Under the pieces are notes generated by a model. That model searched no databases and was not told where the DNA came from. It worked only from the letters and a program-made list of their open reading frames with translations. Shown here piece by piece: positions 1 through 6,873 of a DNA stretch of 7,056 bases. The DNA is from Actinomycetota bacterium. Lineage in GTDB: Bacteria; Actinomycetota; Thermoleophilia; UBA2241. Numbering within the stretch: the stretch's first letter is position 1; each line of letters opens with the position of its first letter. The position numbers were made by a program, and so were the translations under genes. The stretch lies in assembly GCA_003158705.1 (NCBI GenBank), contig PMKX01000203.1, positions 1-7,056 on the forward strand, in the 5' to 3' direction.

Positions 1-2
1 TG

Positions 3-1418
3 CTGCGGGCGGTCGCGGCCGCGAGTCTCGCGCTGCTCATCTTCACCTTCTTCTTCTCTTACTCGCGCGGCGGCTACATTGCGATTGTCGTGTGCCTGGC
101 AGTGTACTTCGTGCTGGCCAACACGCGGTTGAGCAGCCTGCTTTCGCTGATGCTCGCCGCGGTCCCGGTGGGGCTGGCTCTGTTCCATGTCCGCGGGCTG
201 AAGACCGTGTTCTCGCCCACCACCGACGACGCGTTGCGCACGGCGCAGGGTCACGTTCTGGGACGCTGGGCGCTGCTCGCCATCGTCGTCGTCATCCTGG
301 CCCAGGTCGTGACCGCGCTCGTCCATCGCCGCGTGCGCGTACCGCGCGCCGTGGCTCGCTTCGTGGGCGCGTTCACGGTCGTCGCCATCGTGGTCGGTGT
401 GGGAGCCGGCGCCTTCGTCTACACCGGATCGCGAGGCGGCTTGGCGCACTGGATGAAGACCCGCTATGAGGCCGTCATCCACGATTCCGACACGCGCCAG
501 GCTGGCGGCACACCCGGTCGCCTGCTTTCACTCAACTCGGGACGGCCATCCCTCTGGCATGAGGCCCTGAAGGAGTTCCCCACTCACCCATGGACCGGCA
601 CCGGCGCCGGTACGTTCCGCTTTACCCACTACCTGTACCGCGGCGGTACTGGCGTGGTCAAACATGCTCACAATCAGTGGCTCAACGTGCTGAGCGAGCT
701 TGGCCTGATCGGCCTGGCACTCTTCGTCGTCGCCATCGGCGCTTTCGCGGTGGCAGCCCTGCGGCGCCTCTCGGGCGATCGCCACGACAGGGACCGGTCG
801 CTGCTGGCGGCGCTGCAGGCGGCAGTCCTCGTCTTCGTGATCCACATGTCGTGGGATTGGGACTGGGACATGGCCGCCGCCACGCTCGTCTTCCTGCTCT
901 TTGCCGGCACGGCGGCCAGCTACGTCGCTGCACGCCGTCGCGCCATCGCCGTTCCTGAGGCGCCGCCGGAGGAGCTTGGTGCACGCCGAGACTATGGTTG
1001 GGCGCTGCGCGCACTCGTCAGCGGCTTGCTCGTGCTGCTCGTCGCCAGCTGGGCGCTCCCCTATCTCTCGCAGCGCGCGTACAGCGAGGCGCTGGTGGCG
1101 TCCGGCAACGGCCACACGACGGCGGCCGCAGCCGACGCTCGCAGAGCTCATCGGCTGGACCCTCTGGCGGTCGACCCGCTCATCACCCTGGCCTTGGTAC
1201 AGCAGCAGTTGGGTGAAGGGCAGGTCGCCTTGGCGACGCTCGACCAGGCCGCGCGGCTTCAGCCCCAGAACTACGAGGTCTACTACCAGCGCGGTCTGCT
1301 CTACATGAACGTACTCGGCGACTACACGGCGGCGGCGCAGCAGTTCCACACCGCTCTCAGGCTCAACCCGTACGACGCGCTCACGTCGGCTGAGCTGCAA
1401 CTGCTGACCAACCGATAG
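3..1418 (+). CDS. O-antigen ligase/polymerase (Wzy_C family) membrane protein with C-terminal TPR region, 5' truncated
   Basis: This is the last 471 residues of an integral membrane protein; the frame is open to the left edge, so the start lies outside the window. The GTG at position 90 is an internal Val, not a start. About nine hydrophobic segments are visible (roughly visible residues 1-18, 25-40, 44-61, 89-107, 120-140, 233-253, 266-282, 289-309, 333-353). SRGG occurs at 21-24 and again at 143-146. The long external loop at about 141-232 carries RPSLW, GTGAGTF and HAHNQWLN followed by ELGLIGL, the signature of Wzy_C (PF04932) proteins, which transfer or polymerise undecaprenyl-linked glycans on the outer face of the membrane. 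WDWDWD at 284-289 resembles a motif of actinobacterial homologues. Residues 357-471 are soluble, with TPR-like helices (ARRAHRLDP, LDQAARLQP, FHTALRLNP). Sequence cannot separate a polymerase from a ligase or a protein O-glycosyltransferase. TAG stop at 1416-1418. Confidence 0.88.
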   Translation: MRAVAAASLALLIFTFFFSYSRGGYIAIVVCLAVYFVLANTRLSSLLSLMLAAVPVGLALFHVRGLKTVFSPTTDDALRTAQGHVLGRWALLAIVVVILAQVVTALVHRRVRVPRAVARFVGAFTVVAIVVGVGAGAFVYTGSRGGLAHWMKTRYEAVIHDSDTRQAGGTPGRLLSLNSGRPSLWHEALKEFPTHPWTGTGAGTFRFTHYLYRGGTGVVKHAHNQWLNVLSELGLIGLALFVVAIGAFAVAALRRLSGDRHDRDRSLLAALQAAVLVFVIHMSWDWDWDMAAATLVFLLFAGTAASYVAARRRAIAVPEAPPEELGARRDYGWALRALVSGLLVLLVASWALPYLSQRAYSEALVASGNGHTTAAAADARRAHRLDPLAVDPLITLALVQQQLGEGQVALATLDQAARLQPQNYEVYYQRGLLYMNVLGDYTAAAQQFHTALRLNPYDALTSAELQLLTNR

Positions 1419-1479
1419 CGGTCGTCTCCAGACTGGGCACTACCGCCGGGTCTCCCGCGACAGGGCGGCCTCGCCGGCG

Positions 1480-2883
1480 CTAGTTGGTGCTGATGGAGTG
1501 AGCGCCCGAGGCGACGACGCCGCGCCAGTAGACCCGATATGCGGTGGTCGCGCCCGGGTGCACGAAGACGTGGAAGTCGCCGTTGCTGCCGGTTGAGAAG
1601 CTCCTCAACGTCTTCCACGTCTGGCCGTTGCTTGTCTGCAGCTCCAGCTGTTTGGCTCTGAGGCCGCCCAGCGTGGGGCTGCTGAGGCGGCCTGTGAGCT
1701 CGACCTTGGCGCCGGCGGACGAGCTCGTGGGGCCGGTCAACGTGAGCTTGGTATCTCCGGCGAAGGCAAACCAAGCTCGCTTGCGCCCGTTGTCGAGGCT
1801 GCGCAGCCCGGTGTAGATGCCCCCTGGATCGTAGAACGATCCGCTCGGCGACCAGTCCTTGCGCAGGAACCAGACGAGCATCTTCACCTGCGGATAGCGG
1901 GCGGCGTAGGCGTAGGCGCTCTGCAGGTACGTGGCCTGCAGCGTCTTGCCGATCTGGGCGGCCCCAAAGGCGGAGCTGTACGACGTGTTGTAGCCGTACT
2001 CGGTCAGGTAGAAGGGCTTGTCCGGGAAGATGCTGAGGAGCGCGCCCAGGTTCTGCAGGCTCACGGTGGTACTGGGGCTAAGGGGAGGGGCACCGGGCGA
2101 GAGGTCGCGAGAATCCCCGGGCATGTATGGGTGATGGGAGTAGGCGTCGAAGAAGTGGTCTGCACCGCTTGCCTTGAGGACCGAGGCGAAGCGCTGAGGG
2201 CTGGTACGGAAGCGGTCGAAGTCGCCGATCGGCGCCGTTGCGCCGGCGATGACCTTGGCCTGCGGGTCGGCGGCCTTGATGCCCAGGGAGAACGCCGGAA
2301 GCATCTTCGCATAGAGCTGGGCGGCGAAGTTGTCCCAAGGGTGGATCTTCTGCGGGTAGATGTAGGGCCAGAGGTTGGGTTCGTTCCAGCATTCGTAGCC
2401 GAAGACCCGGCCCTTGAGCAGCTTTGCCAAGTGATAGGCGAGGTTGTGGAAGTCCGGCAGGTACTTGGTCTTCATGGCGTAGAAGTTGTAGTAGTGGTGC
2501 TTCTTGAAGCCGAAGGGTGGCTTCTTCCACAACGATCGGTTTGAGGCCCAGCGCGGCGTCCACACTACCGTGAGGATCACTTGCATGCCCTTGGCGCGCG
2601 CCTCGTTGACTATGCTCGAGAAGGTCTGGAAGTACTGCTCATTGAAATGCCCTCGCTTGGGTTCCGCCGTGGGCCAGTCGAAGACCAGGCGCAGGTACTT
2701 GACGTGGAGCTGGGCACCGAGTTCGTTTATCACGGGCAGTCGCGCGGCGAGCGTCATGTTCGGCAGATCGACGTCGCAGAGGCCGCGCGCCACCGATGAG
2801 GCGGCGACCGCTGGTGCGGGGCCGGCGGCCAGACCAACGCAGAGGCCGACGAACCCGACGATCAACAGACACCAGCGTTTCAT
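1480..2883 (-). CDS. Secreted clan GH-A-like glycoside hydrolase with C-terminal beta-sandwich-like domain
   Basis: 467-residue predicted exported enzyme. The start at 2883 (MKRW) is chosen because AAGGGAG lies 7 nt upstream and gives a classical signal peptide: basic MKR, a hydrophobic core to about residue 21, and an AVAA-SS type SPase I site near 27-29. The ATGs at 2889 and 2928 are worse: the first sits 1 nt from the SD, and the second overlaps the promoter -10. The mature part looks like a (beta/alpha)8 barrel: RLVFDWPTAEP near 65-75, ECWNEPN at about 164-170 (E168 predicted acid/base), DAYSHHPY at about 246-253, and FYLTEYGYN at about 291-299 (E295 predicted nucleophile). Known families with this layout include GH5, GH39 and PslG-like enzymes; I cannot choose one. 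Residues about 378-467 look like an Ig-like or carbohydrate-binding beta domain (KLTLTGP, KVELTGRL, YRVYWRG). It is antisense to and convergent with the Wzy gene, 61 bp apart. Likely substrate: the locally made polysaccharide (inference). Confidence 0.87.
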   Translation of the reverse strand: MKRWCLLIVGFVGLCVGLAAGPAPAVAASSVARGLCDVDLPNMTLAARLPVINELGAQLHVKYLRLVFDWPTAEPKRGHFNEQYFQTFSSIVNEARAKGMQVILTVVWTPRWASNRSLWKKPPFGFKKHHYYNFYAMKTKYLPDFHNLAYHLAKLLKGRVFGYECWNEPNLWPYIYPQKIHPWDNFAAQLYAKMLPAFSLGIKAADPQAKVIAGATAPIGDFDRFRTSPQRFASVLKASGADHFFDAYSHHPYMPGDSRDLSPGAPPLSPSTTVSLQNLGALLSIFPDKPFYLTEYGYNTSYSSAFGAAQIGKTLQATYLQSAYAYAARYPQVKMLVWFLRKDWSPSGSFYDPGGIYTGLRSLDNGRKRAWFAFAGDTKLTLTGPTSSSAGAKVELTGRLSSPTLGGLRAKQLELQTSNGQTWKTLRSFSTGSNGDFHVFVHPGATTAYRVYWRGVVASGAHSISTN

Positions 2884-2890
2884 GCGCATT

Positions 2891-2897
2891 CTCCCTT
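2891..2897 (-). promoter_or_regulatory. Shine-Dalgarno deciding the hydrolase start
   Basis: On the minus strand this reads AAGGGAG. It is 7 nt from the ATG whose first base is 2883, but only 1 nt from the ATG at 2889. This supports the downstream ATG, which begins directly with a Lys-Arg signal-peptide n-region. Confidence 0.7.
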
Positions 2898-2912
2898 CGT
2901 TTTGGCTTTCGT

Positions 2913-2941
2913 AGTATAGGAACGCCACGCTCGGGCGGCAA
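2913..2941 (-). promoter_or_regulatory. Sigma70-type promoter of the glycoside hydrolase
   Basis: Minus strand: -35 TTGCCG (2936-2941), a 17-nt spacer, then -10 TATACT (2913-2918). Four of six bases match the -35 consensus TTGACA and five of six match TATAAT, with ideal spacing, in an otherwise GC-rich setting. Transcription would start near 2906-2907 (A/G), giving a leader of about 23 nt containing the SD. This excludes the upstream in-frame ATG at 2928 as a start on this transcript. Seen by eye; not experimentally supported. Confidence 0.6.
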
Positions 2942-2961
2942 GGCGAGCGACGCTGAGCCTA

Positions 2962-2970
2962 TGGTAAACT
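2962..2970 (+). promoter_or_regulatory. Candidate extended -10 promoter for the ugd-manC-manB operon
   Basis: The bases TGG-TAAACT form a TGn extended -10 element, with four of six hexamer bases matching TATAAT. No good -35 is visible 16-18 nt upstream (GC-rich sequence around 2941-2948). The predicted start near 2977 would give a leader of about 38 nt before the GTG at 3015. It is the only AT-richer plus-strand patch between the divergent genes, but it is a weaker call than the opposing promoter. Confidence 0.4.
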
Positions 2971-3001
2971 GACAGACCCTAGAGCCTGAAAGCGAACGGA
3001 T

Positions 3002-3007
3002 GGGAGG
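3002..3007 (+). promoter_or_regulatory. Shine-Dalgarno favouring a GTG start for ugd
   Basis: GGGAGG lies 7 nt upstream of the GTG at 3015. It overlaps the alternative ATG at 3000, which has no comparable purine-rich site before it. This favours GTG initiation. Confidence 0.6.
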
Positions 3008-3014
3008 TCAGTCA

Positions 3015-4346
3015 GTGACGGAGGGAGGGGCGCCAATCGGCGTCGTCGGCACGGGCTACGTGGGCCTCGTGACCGCGGTCTGCTTTGCCCATCTTGGTCA
3101 CCACGTGGTGTGCATGGACGTCGACGCGGCCAAGGTCGAGAGCCTGCGCCGTGGCGCGGTCCCCATCTACGAACCCGGCCTCGACAAGCTCATCGAGGAC
3201 AACGCGGTCCGTCTCTCGTTCACGACTTCGTACGACGAGCTGCTCGCAGCCTGTCACACGCTGTATATCGCCGTCGACACGCCGCCCACGCTGGCCGGCG
3301 ACGCCGACCTCTCGCGCGTGCTGAACGCCACGCACCAGATCGCGCAGCGCGGCGGACGGCGTCTGCTCGTGATGAAGAGCACCGTGCCCGTGGGCACGGG
3401 CGAACGCATCGTCGCCGACCTCGAGGCGGCAGGGCTCAAGGGTGAAGTCACCTACGTATCCAATCCCGAGTTCCTGCGCGAGGGCGCCGCTATTCAGGAC
3501 TTCTTGGAGCCCGACCGCATCGTCATCGGCTCGTCCACGGTAGAGGACGGCGACGCGGTCGAGGAGCTCTACCGCGGTATCGACACTATGGTTGTACGCA
3601 CCAACGTGCCCACGGCGGAGATGATCAAGTACGCCTCCAACGCCTTCCTGGCCACCAAGATCTCGTTCATCAACGAGATCGCCAACGTGTGCGAGCAGGT
3701 CGGCGCCGACGTGCGCACGGTCGCCCACGGCATGGGACTCGACCACCGCATCGGGCCACACTTCCTGCAAGCGGGTATCGGCTATGGCGGGTCGTGCTTT
3801 CCCAAGGACGTGCAGGCTCTCAAGCAGCTGGCCGGTAACTCCGGCTACCACTTCCAGCTGCTCACCGCGGTGCTGGAGGTCAATCACCTGCAGAAGCGGC
3901 GCATGGTGGGCAAGCTCAAGCGTCATCTCGGCCAGCTGCGCGACAAGCACGTCGCCCTGTTGGGTCTTACGTTCAAGCCCAACACGGACGACTTGCGTGA
4001 GGCGTCCTCGATCGTGCTGGCGGCCCGGTTGCTGGGTGAGGGCGCCACTGTGTCCGCCTACGATCCGGTGATAGCGCCGGGTGACCATGCTCTCTTTCCG
4101 GGCGTCACGCTGTGCGCTGACGCTATGGAGGCGCTACGTGGCGCCGACGCGGTCGTGCTCGTGACCGAGTGGGCGGAGTTCGCCCGTCTCGATTGGCCGG
4201 CGGCACGTGAGCTCATGCGTCGGCCGTTCGTCCTCGACGGGCGCAACTTCCTCGACCCGGAGACGCTTGCCGCGGCGGGGTTCGAGTACGACGGTGTGGG
4301 AACCGGCGACCTCGGCCTTGCGCGGGCCCCGGTCGCCAACGGCTGA
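3015..4346 (+). CDS. ugd: UDP-glucose 6-dehydrogenase
   Basis: 443-residue cytoplasmic enzyme, normal family length, predicted to oxidise UDP-glucose to UDP-glucuronate with two NAD+. From the GTG start: Rossmann motif GTGYVG at 12-17; STVPVGTG near 122-129; NPEFLREG at 150-157; the central helix with EMIKYASNAF (K205, N209); and GYGGSCFPKD at 256-265 with catalytic Cys261 and D265. The C-terminal UDP-binding domain has LGLTFKPNTDDLREASS and the late VLDGRN. The FLQAGIGYGGSCFPKD form fits UDP-glucose dehydrogenases better than GDP-mannose dehydrogenase (AlgD), which matters because GDP-mannose genes follow. One variation is AVDTPP near 86-91, where many homologues have VGTPP. The GTG start is preferred over the ATG at 3000 because of the SD and because the extra five residues precede an already complete N-terminus. 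First gene of the run; manC starts 10 nt after its stop. Confidence 0.93.
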   Translation: MTEGGAPIGVVGTGYVGLVTAVCFAHLGHHVVCMDVDAAKVESLRRGAVPIYEPGLDKLIEDNAVRLSFTTSYDELLAACHTLYIAVDTPPTLAGDADLSRVLNATHQIAQRGGRRLLVMKSTVPVGTGERIVADLEAAGLKGEVTYVSNPEFLREGAAIQDFLEPDRIVIGSSTVEDGDAVEELYRGIDTMVVRTNVPTAEMIKYASNAFLATKISFINEIANVCEQVGADVRTVAHGMGLDHRIGPHFLQAGIGYGGSCFPKDVQALKQLAGNSGYHFQLLTAVLEVNHLQKRRMVGKLKRHLGQLRDKHVALLGLTFKPNTDDLREASSIVLAARLLGEGATVSAYDPVIAPGDHALFPGVTLCADAMEALRGADAVVLVTEWAEFARLDWPAARELMRRPFVLDGRNFLDPETLAAAGFEYDGVGTGDLGLARAPVANG

Positions 4347-4356
4347 GCACCGGCGT

Positions 4357-5517
4357 ATGAGCGAGCACCCGCTCTGCACGCAGGCGGTCGTCTTGGTGGG
4401 TGGCGAAGGCACGCGCCTTAGACCTATCACCTCGCGCGTGCCCAAGCCGGTGGCGCCGGTCGTCGAACGCCCCTTCATCACCTACGTTCTGGACCTCCTC
4501 GCCCGCCATGGTGTGCAGCGAGTCATCTTCTCGAGCGGCTTTCTGGCGTCGGCCATCGAGACGGAGTGTGGCGACGGTCTGCAGTACGGTATCGCCGTCG
4601 AGCATGTGGTCGAGAGCGAGCCGCTGGGCACCGCGGGCGCCATCAAGAACGTCCAGTCGCGCCTCGACGACGGCCCGCTCTTCGCCCTCAACGGCGATGT
4701 GCTCACCGACGTCGACCTGGGTGCGCTGGCGAGGCTGCACAAGGAGAAGGCGGCCATGGCCACGATCTTCCTCACGCCGGTCGAGGACCCACGCCGGTAC
4801 GGGCTGGTATGTGTGCGCCCCGATGCCAGCGTGAGTTCTTTTGTGGAGAAGCCCGGCAACGAGCACAGCGGCGGCGGGCTCATCAACGCGGGCGTGTACG
4901 TGCTCGAGCCGCCGGTGTTGGAGATGATCCCCGCCGGACGCATGTTCTCTATCGAGCGGGGCGTGTTTCCCAAGCTCGCGCAGGCCGGCTCGCTGTTCGC
5001 CTTCGTGGGCGCGGCGTACTGGCGCGACATCGGCACGCCCGAGAGCTACCTGCAGGCCCACTTCGACATACTCGAGGGCGCTCTCAAGACGGCCGTGGCC
5101 GACGAGCTTGGCCCAGGCTATGTGCACGTCTCTTCCTCGGCGCGCGTGGCGGCCACGGCGCGCATCGTGCCGCCGAGCTACGTCGCAGATGGCGCCGAGG
5201 TGGGCGCCGGAGCCCAGGTCGGGCCGTTGGCCGTCATAGGTGCCGGCGCCTCCGTGGGCGAAGGGGCCACCGTGGTGGAGTCGGTCGTCCAAGCCGGTGC
5301 GCGCGTGGGCGCTCATGCCAGCGTCGAGGGCAGTGTGCTGGTGCGCGACAGCTGGGTCGGCGCCGGCACACAGGTGAGCCACGCGATCCTCGGCGAGGCG
5401 TGCCGTGTGGGCGCCGGCAATCGCCTCGCCAACGGCATCTGTCTGCACCCGGGCGTCGAGCTGCCAGACAACAGCGTGCAGTTCCGCGATGTAGAGCAGA
5501 GTGGGGAGGGACGATGA
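4357..5517 (+). CDS. manC: Mannose-1-phosphate guanylyltransferase (GDP-mannose pyrophosphorylase) with left-handed beta-helix domain
   Basis: 386-residue cytoplasmic sugar nucleotidyltransferase, predicted to make GDP-mannose from mannose-1-phosphate and GTP. N-terminal GT-A-like domain about 8-240: GGEGTRLRP at 15-23 with PKP at 29-31 (nucleotide binding), NGD at 112-114 (D114 a likely metal ligand), VEKP at 163-166, INAGVYV at 176-182, and YWRDIGTPE at 221-229 (D224). Residues about 257-365 are hexapeptide repeats rich in VGAGA-like units, a left-handed beta-helix seen in GMPP and RmlA-related enzymes. It strongly resembles the mycobacterial GDP-mannose pyrophosphorylase (there called manB). 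A glucose-1-phosphate nucleotidyltransferase role is possible from fold alone, but the downstream phosphomannomutase and isomerase favour mannose. The ATG at 4357 is chosen because the conserved N-terminus begins right after it; the frame stays open upstream to 4207, but only inside ugd. Its SD is weak, so coupling to ugd is likely. Its TGA overlaps the next ATG. Confidence 0.9.
   Translation: MSEHPLCTQAVVLVGGEGTRLRPITSRVPKPVAPVVERPFITYVLDLLARHGVQRVIFSSGFLASAIETECGDGLQYGIAVEHVVESEPLGTAGAIKNVQSRLDDGPLFALNGDVLTDVDLGALARLHKEKAAMATIFLTPVEDPRRYGLVCVRPDASVSSFVEKPGNEHSGGGLINAGVYVLEPPVLEMIPAGRMFSIERGVFPKLAQAGSLFAFVGAAYWRDIGTPESYLQAHFDILEGALKTAVADELGPGYVHVSSSARVAATARIVPPSYVADGAEVGAGAQVGPLAVIGAGASVGEGATVVESVVQAGARVGAHASVEGSVLVRDSWVGAGTQVSHAILGEACRVGAGNRLANGICLHPGVELPDNSVQFRDVEQSGEGR
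5505..5517 (+). promoter_or_regulatory. Translational coupling junction manC-manB (SD plus ATGA overlap)
   Basis: A strong GGAGG (5505-5509) inside the last codons of manC precedes the ATGA at 5514-5517, where the manB ATG and the manC TGA share bases. The 4-nt spacing is short but workable. This arrangement implies coupled translation and fixes the manB start, although its frame is open far upstream (to 4566) through manC. Confidence 0.75.
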
Positions 5518-6863
5518 GTATCGCGCCCGAGATCTTCAAGGCCTACGACATCCGCGGTCTGTTCCCGCAGGAGATCGACGCAGCGGTCGCCGAGCGTGTC
5601 GGCTGCGCCCTGACGCAGCAGCTGGGCGCCGCTCGCGTGGCCGTGGGCATGGACCCTCGCCCGTCGTCGGCGGAGCTGCTGGACGCGTTCGCGGCTGGAG
5701 CCGCACGAGCCGGCGCCGCGGTCGTCGACTTCGGTCTGGTGGCCACCGAGATGTTGTACTACGGTGTCGCCGCGCGAGATCTTGACGGCGGCGCCATGGT
5801 GACCGCCTCGCACAACCCCCCGCAGTACAACGGCATGAAGCTCGTCGGCAAGGGAGCGCTGCCGCTGAGCGGCGAAGAGGGCATGCCCGAGCTCAGCAGT
5901 CGCGTCCTGGCGATGGGCGAGCTGCCGGCCAAGCCGGCCACGGTCGGTCGCGAGTCGGTGGACCTGTACCCGGCCTACGTCAGTCACCTGCATCGGCTTG
6001 TTGACGTGCACGCCTTCAAGCCGTACACGGTCGTCATGGATGCCGCCAACGGCGTCGCCGGCAGGCTGGCGCCCCTGGTGTTCGGCGACAGCCCCATCAA
6101 GCCAATCGAGATGTTCTTCGCCGTGGACGGCACGTTCCCCAACCACGAGCCCAACCCGCTGCTTGCCGAGAACAGCCGCATGATCCGCGAGCGCGTGCAG
6201 GCGGAGAAGGCCGATCTGGGGATCGCCTGGGACGGCGACGCCGACCGCTGCTTCTTCATCGACGAAGCCGGCGAGTTTGTGCCCGGCGACTTCGTCACCG
6301 CTTTGCTCGCCGAGGCGCTCCTCGCGAAGCACCCAGGCGCTGCCATCCTCTACGACCTGCGCGCCAGCCGTGCCGTGCCGGACACGATCCGTGCCAACGG
6401 TGGCGTGCCGCTCATCAATCGCGTGGGTCACGCCTTTTTCAAGCAGCGGATGCGCCGCGAGCCGGTGCTGTTCGGCGGCGAAGTCTCGGGTCACTACTAC
6501 TTCGCCGACAATCACAACGCCGACTCCGGCTTCATACCGGCGCTGCTCATCCTCGAGCTGCTCTCCAGCAAGGGGGCCACCATGGCCGAGCTGCTCGAGC
6601 CGTTGCGCCGCCGCTACTTCATCTCCGGCGAGATCAACTCGAAGGTCGACGAGGTCGCCGCCACCCTGCGCCGTGTAGAGGCTCGCTTCGCCGACGGCAA
6701 GGTGGACCACCTGGACGGCATCTCGGTCGACTACCCGACCTGGCACTTCAATGTGCGGCCCTCCAACACGGAACCTCTCGTGAGACTCAACCTGGGTGCC
6801 GACAGCGAGGCGGAGATGGAAGAGAAGCGCGACCTCGTTCTGGGCGTCATCCGCGCCGGGTGA
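5514..6863 (+). CDS. manB: Phosphomannomutase (alpha-D-phosphohexomutase family)
   Basis: 449-residue cytoplasmic enzyme of typical family length, predicted to interconvert mannose-6-phosphate and mannose-1-phosphate. All four family signatures are present in order: KAYDIRG near the N-terminus; the active-site loop TASHNP at 97-102 with phosphoserine Ser99; the metal loop DGDADR at 240-245; the sugar-recognition loop GGEVSGH at 321-327; and the phosphate-binding loop RPSNTEP at 415-421. RPSNTEP with GGEVSGHYYF is the ManB/PMM-PGM (AlgC-like) style rather than phosphoglucosamine mutase. Dual activity on glucose phosphates is possible and would also feed ugd. The upstream in-frame extension from 4566 is Arg-rich shadow sequence of manC and is rejected. 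Ends 10 nt before the isomerase gene. Confidence 0.95.
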   Translation: MSIAPEIFKAYDIRGLFPQEIDAAVAERVGCALTQQLGAARVAVGMDPRPSSAELLDAFAAGAARAGAAVVDFGLVATEMLYYGVAARDLDGGAMVTASHNPPQYNGMKLVGKGALPLSGEEGMPELSSRVLAMGELPAKPATVGRESVDLYPAYVSHLHRLVDVHAFKPYTVVMDAANGVAGRLAPLVFGDSPIKPIEMFFAVDGTFPNHEPNPLLAENSRMIRERVQAEKADLGIAWDGDADRCFFIDEAGEFVPGDFVTALLAEALLAKHPGAAILYDLRASRAVPDTIRANGGVPLINRVGHAFFKQRMRREPVLFGGEVSGHYYFADNHNADSGFIPALLILELLSSKGATMAELLEPLRRRYFISGEINSKVDEVAATLRRVEARFADGKVDHLDGISVDYPTWHFNVRPSNTEPLVRLNLGADSEAEMEEKRDLVLGVIRAG

Positions 6864-6873
6864 GGAGCAGACG

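Noticed and set aside
90..92. GTG at 90 as the start of the Wzy-type gene
   Set aside because: The frame is open to the left edge and the upstream residues (LIFTFFFSYSRGG) are typical internal membrane sequence of this family, so the gene is truncated by the window.
528..1400. Minus-strand open frame (290 codons) opposite the Wzy gene
   Set aside because: The plus strand carries a clear Wzy_C loop and TPR tail; the antisense product is charged and featureless.
1419..1479. Possible bidirectional terminator between the convergent genes
   Set aside because: Only weak stems are visible (CGCCGG 1444-1449 with CCGGCG 1474-1479 and a long loop; CCGCC 1443-1447 with GGCGG 1464-1468; CGGG-TCT-CCCG at 1447-1457) with no T-tract on either strand. 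GC-rich DNA forms such pairings by chance.
2884..2928. Longer hydrolase start at 2928 (15 extra residues)
   Set aside because: The ATG lies upstream of the predicted transcript start and overlaps the -10, has no SD, and would put a non-signal stretch before the signal peptide.
3012..4088. Minus-strand open frame (358 codons) opposite ugd
   Set aside because: Shadow frame across a gene whose NAD-binding and catalytic motifs are intact on the other strand.
4213..5448. Long minus-strand open frame (411 codons) opposite manC
   Set aside because: Shadow of manC; His/Arg-rich composition with no motif or supporting RBS seen.
4566..5513. In-frame upstream extension of manB, giving a 765-residue open frame
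   Set aside because: It overlaps the well-supported manC in another frame, its translation is Arg/Gly-rich shadow sequence without motifs, and the manB family N-terminus begins exactly at the ATG at 5514 with a strong SD.
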